Source of the DNA: Salinarimonas sp.
Lineage (GTDB): Bacteria > Pseudomonadota > Alphaproteobacteria > Rhizobiales > Beijerinckiaceae
Direction: 5' to 3'
Length of the DNA stretch: 35,688 nt
Assembly (NCBI GenBank): GCA_020832565.1
Contig: JAFIEI010000041.1
Coordinates: 1-35,688 of the forward strand
The notes below the pieces were generated by a model. The model made no database searches and was not told the origin of the DNA. It saw only the letters and a list, made by a program, of their open reading frames with translations. A program made the position numbers and the translations under genes. Shown piece by piece: positions 23,689-31,662 of this stretch (the first letter of the stretch is position 1; each line of letters starts with the position of its first letter).

Positions 23689-24465
23689 GTGCATGCCGAG
23701 ATCATGCGGCGCGTTCCCGGCGCGGGCGATTCCGGGGTGCTGGCTTGCCCGATCGTCCGCTTCCGCGACCCGAAAGGAGCGTTCCGGCATGCCCTGATCT
23801 GTCCGTCGCAGACGCAGGGCTGGGACGATGCGGCAATCACCTTCGCCCGTGCCGTCGGAGGCGATGTCAGCTTCGGCTTCTTGCTACACGCCGATCCTCA
23901 GCGACCGGGTCGCGGGCTCGGTCTCCCGGCCCGCCTGAGCGAAGACCGGGTCCAGGCCTTGCGCGAGGCGGCTTCAAGCAAGGAGGCCGAGGGCCACGAT
24001 GGCGGCGGTGCGCTGGCCGGCATCGGCAAGCAGGTTCACGTATGGCCGGGCGGTGGAACCGGACATTTCGTCTATCCCGACCCTGATCGTCCCGATGCGA
24101 TCACGCATATCGACATGGTGGTGCTGCCCGAGCCCAACCAGGCCTTCGCGGAAGACGTTCCCATCGCCGGTACGCAGGTCACGGATGTCCTGCCGCGCCT
24201 GCTGCAGTGTTTCCACGTGGGACAAGCCGTTCCATCCGCAGCCTCGCACGATGCCGCAGCCGTGGGGCGCCTCGCTCAATGGCTTGAGGAACGCCGTCTC
24301 CTGCGTGTGGCCGAAGCCGCACTTCCGGCTATCGGCGAGACCCTGCGTGCCGCCGCGACACCGGGTGCTGCCGGTCACGCAGCCGGGTCCGATGCAGCCG
24401 TGGCGGATCAATCGAGATCGTCCGGGTCGAAGACGGGTGAGGCGGCGGCAGCGCCGCTCGCCTGA
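23689..24465 (+). CDS. unrecognised protein, probably 5'-truncated or frameshifted
   Basis: I do not recognise this family. The 258-residue frame from GTG 23689 has normal codon use for the region and protein-like stretches (VHVWPGGGTGHFVYPDPDRPDAITHIDMVVLPEPNQAF, LEERRLLRVAEAALPAIGETL), with no signal peptide or membrane segment. The open frame extends upstream to a stop at 23620 and reads plausibly as PGGAIDVLAGAIGPLVHAEI, but has no ATG. A fine ribosome binding site (GGGAGGAG, 23646-23653) serves ATG 23660, which is in another frame and stops after about 45 codons. So either a one-base indel follows the real start, or the true N-terminus is gone. The last 20 residues are low-complexity and overlap an opposite-strand ORF. 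Confidence 0.5.
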   Translation: MHAEIMRRVPGAGDSGVLACPIVRFRDPKGAFRHALICPSQTQGWDDAAITFARAVGGDVSFGFLLHADPQRPGRGLGLPARLSEDRVQALREAASSKEAEGHDGGGALAGIGKQVHVWPGGGTGHFVYPDPDRPDAITHIDMVVLPEPNQAFAEDVPIAGTQVTDVLPRLLQCFHVGQAVPSAASHDAAAVGRLAQWLEERRLLRVAEAALPAIGETLRAAATPGAAGHAAGSDAAVADQSRSSGSKTGEAAAAPLA

Positions 24466-24608
24466 GATGCGGCGCGCGGGGTATCCGATACGAGCGCGCG
24501 TGCGCCGGCAAGGCCGGCGACGGCGATCATGACGGGGGCGGTCAGCGCGACCCCGATGCCGTAGCGCACGGCCCTGCTGCTACCGAAACTCCAGAACCTT
24601 GCATTCAT
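24408..24608 (-). CDS. possible small membrane protein
   Basis: The 66-residue frame starts at ATG 24608 (an in-frame ATG at 24647 would add 13 residues). It begins MNARFWSFGSSRAVRYG, has one membrane segment (about 16-36, IGVALTAPVMIAVAGLAGARAL) and an acidic end PVFDPDDLD, a plausible single-pass or exported small protein. Its 3' end overlaps the preceding plus-strand ORF by 58 bases, so one of the two ends is probably not real. The ribosome binding site is weak (GGGTG). No family recognised. Confidence 0.35.
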   Translation of the reverse strand: MNARFWSFGSSRAVRYGIGVALTAPVMIAVAGLAGARALVSDTPRAASQASGAAAASPVFDPDDLD

Positions 24609-24803
24609 TAGCACCCGTACGACGCAGGACGCTGTGCATTTGGTCACATGAACCAGAGGAGCATTCCGATCAGGAGGATGTCACCAGTGCCAAATTGCAC
24701 TCGGATGTGACGACGAAGCGCAATTCACCGCCGACATCATGGAGCGGTGCTCGATTATGACTGCTACGGTTACCGCAAATCCGCTCAGGAGCCGACCGAT
24801 GCA
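24609..24803. other. short non-coding gap
   Basis: About 195 bases lie between the small minus-strand ORF and the dehydrogenase gene of the tricarboxylate cluster. They contain two purine-rich stretches that look like ribosome binding sites (AGAGGAG near 24656, AGGAGG near 24671) without an open frame of useful length behind them. I see nothing else. Confidence 0.5.
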
Positions 24804-25940
24804 TTATGTTCGCGGACGCGAACACGCGGAGATCGCGGGCGCGGGAGCGCCTGAAGGGTCGACCTGCTCCAGTCCCGCGATCACCGCCCGAGCGAATGCG
24901 TCGGTGCCGGCCTCGCCGCCCATGTCGCGGGTGCGGGTTCCTGGCGCCACGACGGCATCGTCGATTGCCTTCTCGATCGCCGTCGCAGCCCGGCGCAGTG
25001 CCGGAATCGCGTGGCGTGCGCCGAGCCAGTCGAGCAGCATTGCTGCGGAGCCGATCAGGGAGGCCGGATTGGCGATGCCACGCCCCGCGATATCCGGTGC
25101 CGAACCGTGTTGTGCCTGCGCCATGGCATGGGCGTCGCCGGCGTTCAGTGATGCGGCGAGTCCCAGGCTGCCGGAGAGCTCGGAGGCCTGGTCGGAAAGG
25201 ATGTCGCCGAACATGTTGGTGGTCACGATGGTGTCGAAGGCGCCGGGGTCGCGGATCAGCAGCGCTGCCATGGCATCGACGATCACCTCGTCATAGCGGA
25301 TCTGCGGATATTGTGCCGCGACCTCCCGGCAGCTGGCGAGGAAAAGCCCGTCACCGAGCTTGAGCACATTGGCCTTGTGCACGGCCGTCACATGCTGCGC
25401 CGGGCGCGTCGCGGCATGCGCGAAGGCGACGCGGGCGATGCGCAGGCATCCATCCCGGCTGATCTTGCGCACAGAGAGTGCGAGATCGGGGGTGGGCATG
25501 AATTCGCCCGAGCCCACTGCCATGTTGCGATCGGCGTAGAAGCCTTCGGTATTCTCGCGGAAGATGACGCAATCGAACGGCTTGCCGCATGGCGGCGGGA
25601 CGCCGGGGCGGGTGCGCGCGGGACGGATATTGGCAAAGAGATCGAGCTTGCGCCGCAGCGTACCCGACGGGTTGACGCCGCCCTCCTCGCGGGGTGGATA
25701 GGAGGCCGTGTCGACCGGGGCGAGCAAGATCCCGTCGGCGGCTTGCGCCTGCGCGACGATGCGCTCGGGCAGTGTCGAACCCTCCCGTTCGAAGGCGGGC
25801 AGGCCGACTGCCTCCATGGTGAAGCGCAGGGGGAGGCAATAGCGGGAGCTTGCGGCTTCCAGCACATCCAGCGTCGCCCGTGTGATTTCGGGGCCGATGC
25901 CGTCCCCGTCGAGCACGAGAATGTCGAGTTCATTCGTCAT
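24804..25940 (-). CDS. isocitrate/isopropylmalate dehydrogenase family protein
   Basis: The product has 378 residues from ATG 25940, which overlaps the upstream stop as ATGA and has AGGAGGGG before it. It opens with DILVLDGDGIGPEITRATLDVL, the family start. It has GTLRRKLDLFANIRPARTRPG at about 90-110 for the substrate region, then FRENTEGFYADR, and NMFGDILSDQASELSGSLGLA with the metal-binding Asps and the nicotinamide loop. The LRRKLDLFANIRP form is closer to NAD-dependent isocitrate dehydrogenase and related decarboxylating enzymes than to typical LeuB. In this setting it may oxidatively decarboxylate isocitrate or a close hydroxy-acid produced from tricarballylate or aconitate. The exact substrate is inference. 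Confidence 0.88.
   Translation of the reverse strand: MTNELDILVLDGDGIGPEITRATLDVLEAASSRYCLPLRFTMEAVGLPAFEREGSTLPERIVAQAQAADGILLAPVDTASYPPREEGGVNPSGTLRRKLDLFANIRPARTRPGVPPPCGKPFDCVIFRENTEGFYADRNMAVGSGEFMPTPDLALSVRKISRDGCLRIARVAFAHAATRPAQHVTAVHKANVLKLGDGLFLASCREVAAQYPQIRYDEVIVDAMAALLIRDPGAFDTIVTTNMFGDILSDQASELSGSLGLAASLNAGDAHAMAQAQHGSAPDIAGRGIANPASLIGSAAMLLDWLGARHAIPALRRAATAIEKAIDDAVVAPGTRTRDMGGEAGTDAFARAVIAGLEQVDPSGAPAPAISACSRPRT
24807..24824 (-). terminator. hairpin at the end of the tcu-like operon
   Basis: TGTTCGCG-GA-CGCGAACA is a perfect 8-bp stem with a two-base centre, covering the last codons of the dehydrogenase gene directly before its TAA (24804-24806). It is at the 3' end of the minus-strand operon. 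No T-run follows, so the terminator role is tentative. Confidence 0.4.
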
Positions 25941-27052
25941 GACGCAGTCCCCTCCTGGCGCAGCCTCGCGTGTTGGGCTTCGCGGATCAGGGCCGCGAAG
26001 CGGAAGAAGCCGTGCGCCATCTTCGAATACGGAATCAGCGCGAAGAAGGCGAGCACGGAGCCGAGATGAATGGCCAGCAGCGGAGCCACCAATGCCGTCC
26101 CCGTCGCCGCATAGAGGGCGAGCCCGGTGAAGGAGACGAAGAAGAGCAGGAGCACGAAGCCCATCTCGCCGCCCCAGACCCGTTTCGCGCCGAGCTGCGG
26201 ATCGGCCCTGGTCTTCAGCCAGGCCAGCCCCGCCGTGCCGATGCACAGCATGATCCCGCCTGGTATGCCGAAAAGCTTGGGCAGGCTGAACAAGCCGTAG
26301 GGCGCCTCGGTGCCGAAGCCGTAATGCAGCACCGTGCCGCTCGAGGTCGAGGCGAAAGCGAGCAGGAAGCCGTAGAGCGTCAGCTGGTGAAACAGCCGGC
26401 GTTTGTTGGAGAAACGGTCCTCGGCCTCGAAATTGCAGCCCTGTCCCTGTCCGCCGTCGAGATTGCGCATGGTGCCGGCTGATTTCCCGGCGGCGATGAT
26501 ATCGGACAGCCGCACCCGCTCACCGCCGATCTCGCGCCAGTAATCCCGCAAAGCCAGCGCGACGATCGCAAGCGGCGCGAGGAAAGCGGGGGTGAAGATC
26601 GCCACCATCGCCCCGTGGGAGAGATAGGCGTAGAAACCCTCGCCCGATACGGGCCGCAAGGCCGCGAGCGCGCCGACCAGGGCTGCGAGTCCGAGCGCCA
26701 GAGCTGCGGCGAGCGCGACGCCGCTTTCGTGAAACAGCGCTCCGAGCGCGCGGGGGCGCATATGGCGCTCCCAGCTCTCCTGGCGTACCTCGGCGAGGGC
26801 TGCGGGGAGATTGACGGCGAATTCGTGCGGGGGCGTGTACTGGCAGGCATAGTAGCAGCCCCGGCAATTATGGCAGAGATTGGCGAGCTGGGTGATGTCG
26901 CCATCGGCAAAGGCACGCTGGCGCGCGATCGCGGGGAAGACCGCGCAATAGCCCTCGCAATAACGGCAGGCATTGCAGATCTCCACCTGGCGCCGCGCCT
27001 CGGCGATGGCGGGCGCGCCGGCCGGCGTCGTGCCAGATGCGTCAACCGACAT
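25937..27052 (-). CDS. tcuB: tricarballylate utilisation protein TcuB-like (CitB-type iron-sulfur membrane protein)
   Basis: The 371-residue protein has two CxxCxxCxxxC motifs near the N-terminus, C26/C29/C32/C36 and C60/C63/C66/C70, for two [4Fe-4S] clusters. About six membrane segments follow (first near 120-140, last near 320-340). TcuB of Salmonella reoxidises the FADH2 of the TcuA dehydrogenase and passes electrons to the membrane quinone pool. The order and overlap with a TcuA-like gene (11 bases) support the same role. The loop GGQGQGCNFEAEDRFSNKRRLFHQLTLYGF is characteristic of the family. It overlaps the dehydrogenase gene by ATGA. Confidence 0.9.
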   Translation of the reverse strand: MSVDASGTTPAGAPAIAEARRQVEICNACRYCEGYCAVFPAIARQRAFADGDITQLANLCHNCRGCYYACQYTPPHEFAVNLPAALAEVRQESWERHMRPRALGALFHESGVALAAALALGLAALVGALAALRPVSGEGFYAYLSHGAMVAIFTPAFLAPLAIVALALRDYWREIGGERVRLSDIIAAGKSAGTMRNLDGGQGQGCNFEAEDRFSNKRRLFHQLTLYGFLLAFASTSSGTVLHYGFGTEAPYGLFSLPKLFGIPGGIMLCIGTAGLAWLKTRADPQLGAKRVWGGEMGFVLLLFFVSFTGLALYAATGTALVAPLLAIHLGSVLAFFALIPYSKMAHGFFRFAALIREAQHARLRQEGTAS

Positions 27053-28433
27053 GCGCTGCGGCCTCCCGTCCTGCGATGCGTCCGAAGACGGTCCCGATGG
27101 TCATGCCGAAACCGGCGAGATAGCCCTGGCCGAGGATCGAGCCGGCCATGATCTCACCCGCCGCCCAGACATTGGCGAGCGGGCCCCGAGTAGTCTGGAC
27201 CTGCGCATCGGCAGAAACCTTGAGCCCGAGATAGGTGAAGGTGACGCCGGGGCGCAGGCTATAGCCGTGATAGGGCGGCGTATCGATTGGCCGCGCCCAG
27301 TTGGTCTTGGGCGGCTCCAGCCCGTTCGTGGTGAGGCCGTCCTTTTCGGTGGGATGGAAATCGCCGGGCTTGCAGGCGGCGTTGAAGCGCGCGACCGTTT
27401 GGGCCAACCTGTCACCGGAAATGCCGAGCTTCTGCGCCAGCCCCTCCAGCGTATCGGCCACGATCGGCGGAAACACCGAGGGCATGAACAGATCGATGCT
27501 CTTTGCATCGATGATGGAATAGCCCACCTGGTCCGGCTGCGCCGCCACCAGCCGCCCCCAGATGGCGTAGCGCTTGGGCCAGACATCCTCGCCCTCGTCG
27601 TAGAAACGCTCACCATCACGGTTGACGACGATGGAGAAGGGCACACAATCGAGCCTCGTGACGATGCCGCCGTCGAATTTCGGTGCGCGCCCGTCAATGG
27701 CGACCGCGTGGCACTGGGTGGGATCGCCGACGCTCTCGGCGCCCTGCTCGAGCATGTCCCTGAGCACCACGCCTCGATTATAGGGCGTGCCCCGGATCAG
27801 GAAATTCGCCGCCGCCGGGCCCCAGGCGCGCGTGAGCCAATCGAGATCAGCCTGGAACCCGCCGGAGGCGAGCACCACCGCCCTGCCCTCGACGCGGACC
27901 GTCTCGCCGTCCATCATCACCTCGCAATGGGTGAACCGATCACCCTCGAGACGCACATGGCGAACCTCGGCATCATAGTAGATATCGACGCCGAGATCCT
28001 CGCATCGGTTGTAATAGGCGTTCACCAGCGCCTTGCCGCCGCCGAGGAAGAAGGCGTTGGTGCGCGACAGCGACAGCGTGCCCGAGAGCGAGGGCTGGAA
28101 GCGCACGCCCTGCGATTCCATCCAGGGCAGGCACTCTTCCGAGGAGCGGATGGCCAGCCGCGCGAGGGTCTCGTCGGTCGCGCCCCTGGTGACCAGCATC
28201 AGATCCTCGAAATACTCGTCCTCGCCATAGGTCCCGGTCAGGACCGAGAGCGGGCCTTCATGCATGCAGCGGAAATTGCGGGTATGGCGGGAATTGCCGC
28301 CGCGATAGGTCTTCGGCGCACTTTCCAGAATCGCCACGCGCGCGCCGGTCTCGGCAGCGTTGACCGCCGCGCACAGGCCCGCATTGCCGCCGCCGACGAC
28401 GATGATGTCGTAGCGGTCGGGTCGTGCGCTCAT
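27042..28433 (-). CDS. tcuA: FAD-dependent tricarballylate dehydrogenase TcuA-like
   Basis: The product has 463 residues, close to Salmonella TcuA. The N-terminal Rossmann fold YDIIVVGGGNAGLCAAVNAAE (about 8-28; GGGNAG at 14-19) binds FAD. Later elements are VVLASGGFQADLDWL and the C-terminal FAD-contact segment LANVWAAGEIMAGSILGQGYLAGFGMTIGTVFGRIAG, as in the succinate dehydrogenase/fumarate reductase flavoprotein group. TcuA oxidises tricarballylate to cis-aconitate. The next gene for its electron acceptor (TcuB-like) and a tricarboxylate transporter nearby support this reading, though a related tricarboxylate could be the true substrate. The start overlaps the GntR gene stop as ATGA. Confidence 0.9.
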   Translation of the reverse strand: MSARPDRYDIIVVGGGNAGLCAAVNAAETGARVAILESAPKTYRGGNSRHTRNFRCMHEGPLSVLTGTYGEDEYFEDLMLVTRGATDETLARLAIRSSEECLPWMESQGVRFQPSLSGTLSLSRTNAFFLGGGKALVNAYYNRCEDLGVDIYYDAEVRHVRLEGDRFTHCEVMMDGETVRVEGRAVVLASGGFQADLDWLTRAWGPAAANFLIRGTPYNRGVVLRDMLEQGAESVGDPTQCHAVAIDGRAPKFDGGIVTRLDCVPFSIVVNRDGERFYDEGEDVWPKRYAIWGRLVAAQPDQVGYSIIDAKSIDLFMPSVFPPIVADTLEGLAQKLGISGDRLAQTVARFNAACKPGDFHPTEKDGLTTNGLEPPKTNWARPIDTPPYHGYSLRPGVTFTYLGLKVSADAQVQTTRGPLANVWAAGEIMAGSILGQGYLAGFGMTIGTVFGRIAGREAAAHVG

Positions 28434-29164
28434 AGGGCCCAGTCCCCCTGATCGGCGCGATCGCGAAAGCGCAATTGCCGCATCCGCCGGCGATGCGCGG
28501 CCTCGATATGCGCGCGCATGATCGCCTCGGCCCCGGCACAGTCCCGCCGTCGCAGGGCGTCGAGCAGGGCTTCGTGCTCGATGATTGCTTCGTCGGCCCG
28601 CTCGCGCTCGGCCAAAGTGGACGGGCCGAGGATCAGGAGCGTCTTCTGCAGGGCGGCCATGGATTTGGTGAGGAAGCGGTTCTTGGCGGCGTCGAGCAGG
28701 GTGAGATGGAACTGCCGGTTGAGGCCGTAGACCAATGCAGTATCGTCGCCCGCCTGCGCCATTTCCGCATTGAGCGCGGCGAGCTCGGCGATCTCGACCT
28801 CCGAGGCCGCCCGCGCCGCCAGCCGCGCGGCGGTGCTCTCCAGCACGGCGCGCATCTCGTAGAGTTCCATCACCTCGGCGTAATCGAGACTGCGCACGGC
28901 TGCGCCGAGGCGTGGCAGATGCACCACCAGCCCGTCGGCCTCCAATTGCCGGATCGCTTCCCGGATCGGTGTGCGCGATACGCCGAACCGGATCGCGAGT
29001 TCCGTTTCGATCAGCCGCGCTCCCGGCTGCAGGTCACCGTTGCGAATGGCGTCGAGTAGCTTCTGATAGGCAGTATCGCCCTGGGAGCCCGTTTGTGCAC
29101 GGGCCATGGCGCGGGCCTGGGATGATCGTCCCGCATCATCCTCTGGTCGGACCGTGGCCGGCAT
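28430..29164 (-). CDS. GntR family regulator (FadR/FCD subfamily) of the tcu-like operon
   Basis: The protein has 244 residues, with GAGGTGAG six bases before ATG 29164. An Arg/Ala-rich leader (1-28) is followed by the winged helix QKLLDAIRNGDLQPGARLIETELAIRFGVSRTPIREAIRQLEADGLVVHLPRLGAAV (about 35-92). A helical FCD effector domain comes next (YEMRAVLESTAARLAARAA..., NRQFHLTLLDAAKNRFL, EHEALLDALRRRDCAGAEAIMRAHIEAAH) with metal- or ligand-binding His residues. It is the first gene of the operon gntR-tcuA-tcuB-dehydrogenase and has dyad-rich TATAC-type sites directly upstream. It probably represses the operon until the tricarboxylate or a product appears. Confidence 0.92.
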   Translation of the reverse strand: MPATVRPEDDAGRSSQARAMARAQTGSQGDTAYQKLLDAIRNGDLQPGARLIETELAIRFGVSRTPIREAIRQLEADGLVVHLPRLGAAVRSLDYAEVMELYEMRAVLESTAARLAARAASEVEIAELAALNAEMAQAGDDTALVYGLNRQFHLTLLDAAKNRFLTKSMAALQKTLLILGPSTLAERERADEAIIEHEALLDALRRRDCAGAEAIMRAHIEAAHRRRMRQLRFRDRADQGDWAL

Positions 29165-29185
29165 GGCGGCTCACCTCGTCTGGTC

Positions 29186-29218
29186 GAATACAGTATGCGA
29201 AAGTATACAGTTGTATGC
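29186..29218. promoter_or_regulatory. GntR/FadR-type operator cluster
   Basis: GAATAC-A-GTATGC (29186-29198) and GTATAC-AGTT-GTATGC (29203-29218) give four copies of a GTATAC-like half-site in 33 bases. This is the TNGTNNNACNA-like, TATAC-rich kind of site bound by FCD-type GntR regulators. The sites lie 22-54 bases upstream of the gntR start, so autoregulation of the operon is the likely outcome. The short gap also holds a weak 6-bp hairpin (29223-29242) after the kinase gene. Confidence 0.55.
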
Positions 29219-29247
29219 AATAACGGGTCAACCCGAACCCGTGCGGC

Positions 29248-30714
29248 TCAGCTTTGCGCTTGCGGCAGTCGAATGACGAAACCCGCACCGTGATCCCGAA
29301 CGCCGCGTTCGCCGTCATGTTCGTCACCTTGCTCCATCCACGCCGTTCCGCCGTGCCGTTCGGCCACCGCGCGCACGATGGCGAGGCCGAGCCCGCACCC
29401 GGCACCGCCATCCTCGCGCAGCCGTGCGAAACGCGCGAATATCTTCTCACGGGCCTCCTCGGGTACGCCCGGACCGTCATCCCAGACACGCACGATCAAT
29501 TGCCCCGCATGTTCGGGTGCCTCACCGACAGCGAGACTGATGAGGATCCGCCCGCCATTACCGGAGGTACCGTAACGAAGTGCGTTGTCGATGAGGTTGT
29601 CGAGCGCCTCGCCGAGCATCAGGGCATCACCGCGAACCATTCTCGCGCTCGGCCCCGTAGTACGGTCCTCGAAACCGATCTCGACCCCTTTCGCCAAGGC
29701 GCGCGGGGCGCACAGGCGCCCGGCATCGGAGACGACATCGCCGAGATCGAGCGGCGTCAGCGGCTCGTCAGGCGTCTTCTGGCTGACGCGATCGAGGCTG
29801 AGCAACTGCTCGGTCAGGCGCGAGGCGTGGCGGGCCGCCTGCGCAAGATGGGTGACGCGCATGCGCAGCTCGCCTTCGTCGGGCGCGCCGGCGGCCGCTT
29901 CGGCCTGGGCCTGGATCGAGGCTATCGGATTGCGCAATTGATGGGCGGCATCGGCGATGAAGGCGTCGCGACGCTGAAGGGCATCGCGCAGCCGCGCGAA
30001 GAGGGCGTTCATGGCAGCCACCAGCGGCCCCGCCTCACGCGGGATCGGGCGGCGGATCGGGCGCAGCTCGTCGGGAGAGCGCAGCAATACCGCTTCGCGA
30101 AGATCGGTCAGCGGCCGCAAACCCCAGATGATGCCGAACCAGACCATGCCGACACCGCCGAGGACGACGAAGAGAAGCACCGCGCCCGCCTCCAGGAGCA
30201 GCCGCAGACTCAGGGCCTGGCGCTGGGATACGGTCTGCCAGACCTGAACCGTGGTCCAGCCGTCGAATTCCGGGTCCGCGATGAACTCGCGCAGCAGGAT
30301 GACCCGCACGGGAGCCTCGTAATAGGCGGCATCGAAAAAGACCGGCTGCCCGCCGGGCAGATCCTTGCCCTCGGGGTCGATCGGGGCGTCCGAATAGCCG
30401 GCTACGAAACGCCCGTCCGCGCCGGCGACCTGGTAGAAGATCGGATCGCCGAGTGCCCCGACGAGGGAGCCCACGAGCGCATCGGCGAGAATGTCGCCCT
30501 TCGTCAGCATGACTTCACGCGCCACCGCATGGGCGACCACGCGCAGCGTCTCGTCGTAGAGGGTATTGGAGACATCCCGCGCCAGATGGTAGCGCACGCC
30601 CGTGGCGACCACGGAGAGAATGATCAGCGGTGCGAGGATGATCAGGAACAACCGCAACCGCAGGGACATGCTGCGCTTCGCGTTCCGCATGGAAGGCGGC
30701 GTATCCTTTTTCAT
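29248..30714 (-). CDS. tctE: sensor histidine kinase, TctE-like
   Basis: The 488-residue kinase has TM1 at about 19-39 (LRLFLIILAPLIILSVVATGV), a periplasmic sensor region of about 135 residues (two-component TctE-type), and TM2 at about 177-198. A HAMP-like linker precedes the phospho-acceptor H258 in FIADAAHQLRNPIASIQAQ. The ATPase domain has the N-box NLIDNALRYG, the G1 box VWDDGPGVPEEAREKIFARF and the G2 box GAGCGLGLAIV. It is preceded by the response-regulator gene with an ATGA overlap. TctE-type kinases sense external citrate or tricarballylate and switch on tctCBA, which is encoded divergently here. The bound ligand is not determinable from sequence. Confidence 0.9.
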   Translation of the reverse strand: MKKDTPPSMRNAKRSMSLRLRLFLIILAPLIILSVVATGVRYHLARDVSNTLYDETLRVVAHAVAREVMLTKGDILADALVGSLVGALGDPIFYQVAGADGRFVAGYSDAPIDPEGKDLPGGQPVFFDAAYYEAPVRVILLREFIADPEFDGWTTVQVWQTVSQRQALSLRLLLEAGAVLLFVVLGGVGMVWFGIIWGLRPLTDLREAVLLRSPDELRPIRRPIPREAGPLVAAMNALFARLRDALQRRDAFIADAAHQLRNPIASIQAQAEAAAGAPDEGELRMRVTHLAQAARHASRLTEQLLSLDRVSQKTPDEPLTPLDLGDVVSDAGRLCAPRALAKGVEIGFEDRTTGPSARMVRGDALMLGEALDNLIDNALRYGTSGNGGRILISLAVGEAPEHAGQLIVRVWDDGPGVPEEAREKIFARFARLREDGGAGCGLGLAIVRAVAERHGGTAWMEQGDEHDGERGVRDHGAGFVIRLPQAQS

Positions 30715-31385
30715 GCCGAGTCCGTTTCCTGCATGACGTATCCAAGGCCGCGCAGGGTGCGGATGCAGATCCCCGTTCCCGCAAGCTTCCGGCGCAATCG
30801 GGAGACCAGCAGTTCGACCGCATTGGTCTCGATATCCGCCCCCGTACCGTAGAGCTGGTCACACAACGCATTTTTCGACAGAACGCGCCCCTGGCAATCG
30901 AAGAGTGCGGCAAACAGAGCGAACTCCCGCCGCGGCAGCTCCAGCGCACCCTGTGGCCCGATCAGCCGGCGTCCGGCCCGGTCGTATTCCAGCGCGCCGA
31001 TGCGCTCCAGTGTCCCCGTGGAGGTGCCCCGCCGCCTTGCGAGTGCACGTACCCGCGCCGCGAGCTCGGCCATTTCGAACGGCTTGGTCAGATAATCATC
31101 CGCACCGGCATCGAGACCCGAGATCCGGTCCTCGAGCGTCGTGCGAGCGGTCAACATGATCACGGGTGCGCATTCGCCGCGCCCGCGTATTTCACGCAGG
31201 ACCGTGATGCCGCAGCGACCGGGCAGGTTGATGTCGAGTATGGCGAGATCGCAGCCCTGGGTCGCAATGAACTGCGCGCCGGCTTCCCCGCAGGAGAGCC
31301 AGTCCACCGCATGCCCCTCGTCACCCAGAGCCTGGATGATGCCTCGGGCAAGCAATGCGTTATCCTCGACGAGCACGATGCGCAA
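30711..31385 (-). CDS. tctD: OmpR-family response regulator, TctD-like
   Basis: The protein has 224 residues. The receiver domain has the acidic pair E7/D8, phospho-acceptor D51 (LAILDINLPG), the conserved Thr in VIMLTAR and Lys in YLTKPFEMAELAARV. The C-terminal winged helix (about 125-220) has ELPRREFALFAALFDCQGRVLSKNALCDQLYG and NAVELLVSRLRRKLAGTGICIRTLRGLGYVM, typical of OmpR/PhoB proteins. It is divergent from the TctC-like gene across a 277-base control region and coupled to the kinase gene by ATGA. It is expected to activate the transporter operon, and perhaps its own, on detection of the tricarboxylate. Confidence 0.92.
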   Translation of the reverse strand: MRIVLVEDNALLARGIIQALGDEGHAVDWLSCGEAGAQFIATQGCDLAILDINLPGRCGITVLREIRGRGECAPVIMLTARTTLEDRISGLDAGADDYLTKPFEMAELAARVRALARRRGTSTGTLERIGALEYDRAGRRLIGPQGALELPRREFALFAALFDCQGRVLSKNALCDQLYGTGADIETNAVELLVSRLRRKLAGTGICIRTLRGLGYVMQETDSA

Positions 31386-31398
31386 TTTTCCCGCCCCT

Positions 31399-31475
31399 GA
31401 CAGCTTCCCGACAGTTTTCGTCGCTATTGTATCGCTGTCTCAGAGTTTTGACCAAAAAACCGCTACAGGTAAACA
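31399..31475 (+). promoter_or_regulatory. direct-repeat response-regulator sites and promoter-like element in the tctD/tctC divergent region
   Basis: GACAG occurs at 31399-31403 and again at 31410-31414, an 11-base period typical of tandem OmpR/PhoB-type monomer sites, just upstream of the response-regulator start. TTGACC (31448-31453) and TAAACA (31470-31475), 16 bases apart, are a weak sigma-70-like pair directed at the TctC-like gene. The similar strings GCTGTCTCAGAG (31434-31445) and GCTGTATCTCAGAA (about 31495-31508) may be further half-sites. No gene is visible in 31386-31662. Confidence 0.4.
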
Positions 31476-31662
31476 GGGGGGAACAATCGTATCCAGCTGT
31501 ATCTCAGAAATCTCTGGCAGTTTTGCACTGCAGCAATTCGTGCATGACCTGACCCGGTTTTTCTGAATTCCGGTAGAGCTTTGGTCAAGTCTGAATCCAT
31601 TCGGCGTCGAGATCGAAAACGGTCCGGCATCGGCGGCAAGATTGATTCCTAGGGAGGGAAGA

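Noticed and set aside
26973-30852. Plus-strand open frames of about 490 and 530 codons over the tcuA-like and kinase genes
   Set aside because: Antisense to genes with intact FAD, H-box and ATPase motifs; the products show no family features.
31649-31657. CCTAGGGAG also occurs in the tRNA-like end at window start, so could be a second attachment site
   Set aside because: Only nine bases match, and they form part of the ribosome binding site of the TctC-like gene.
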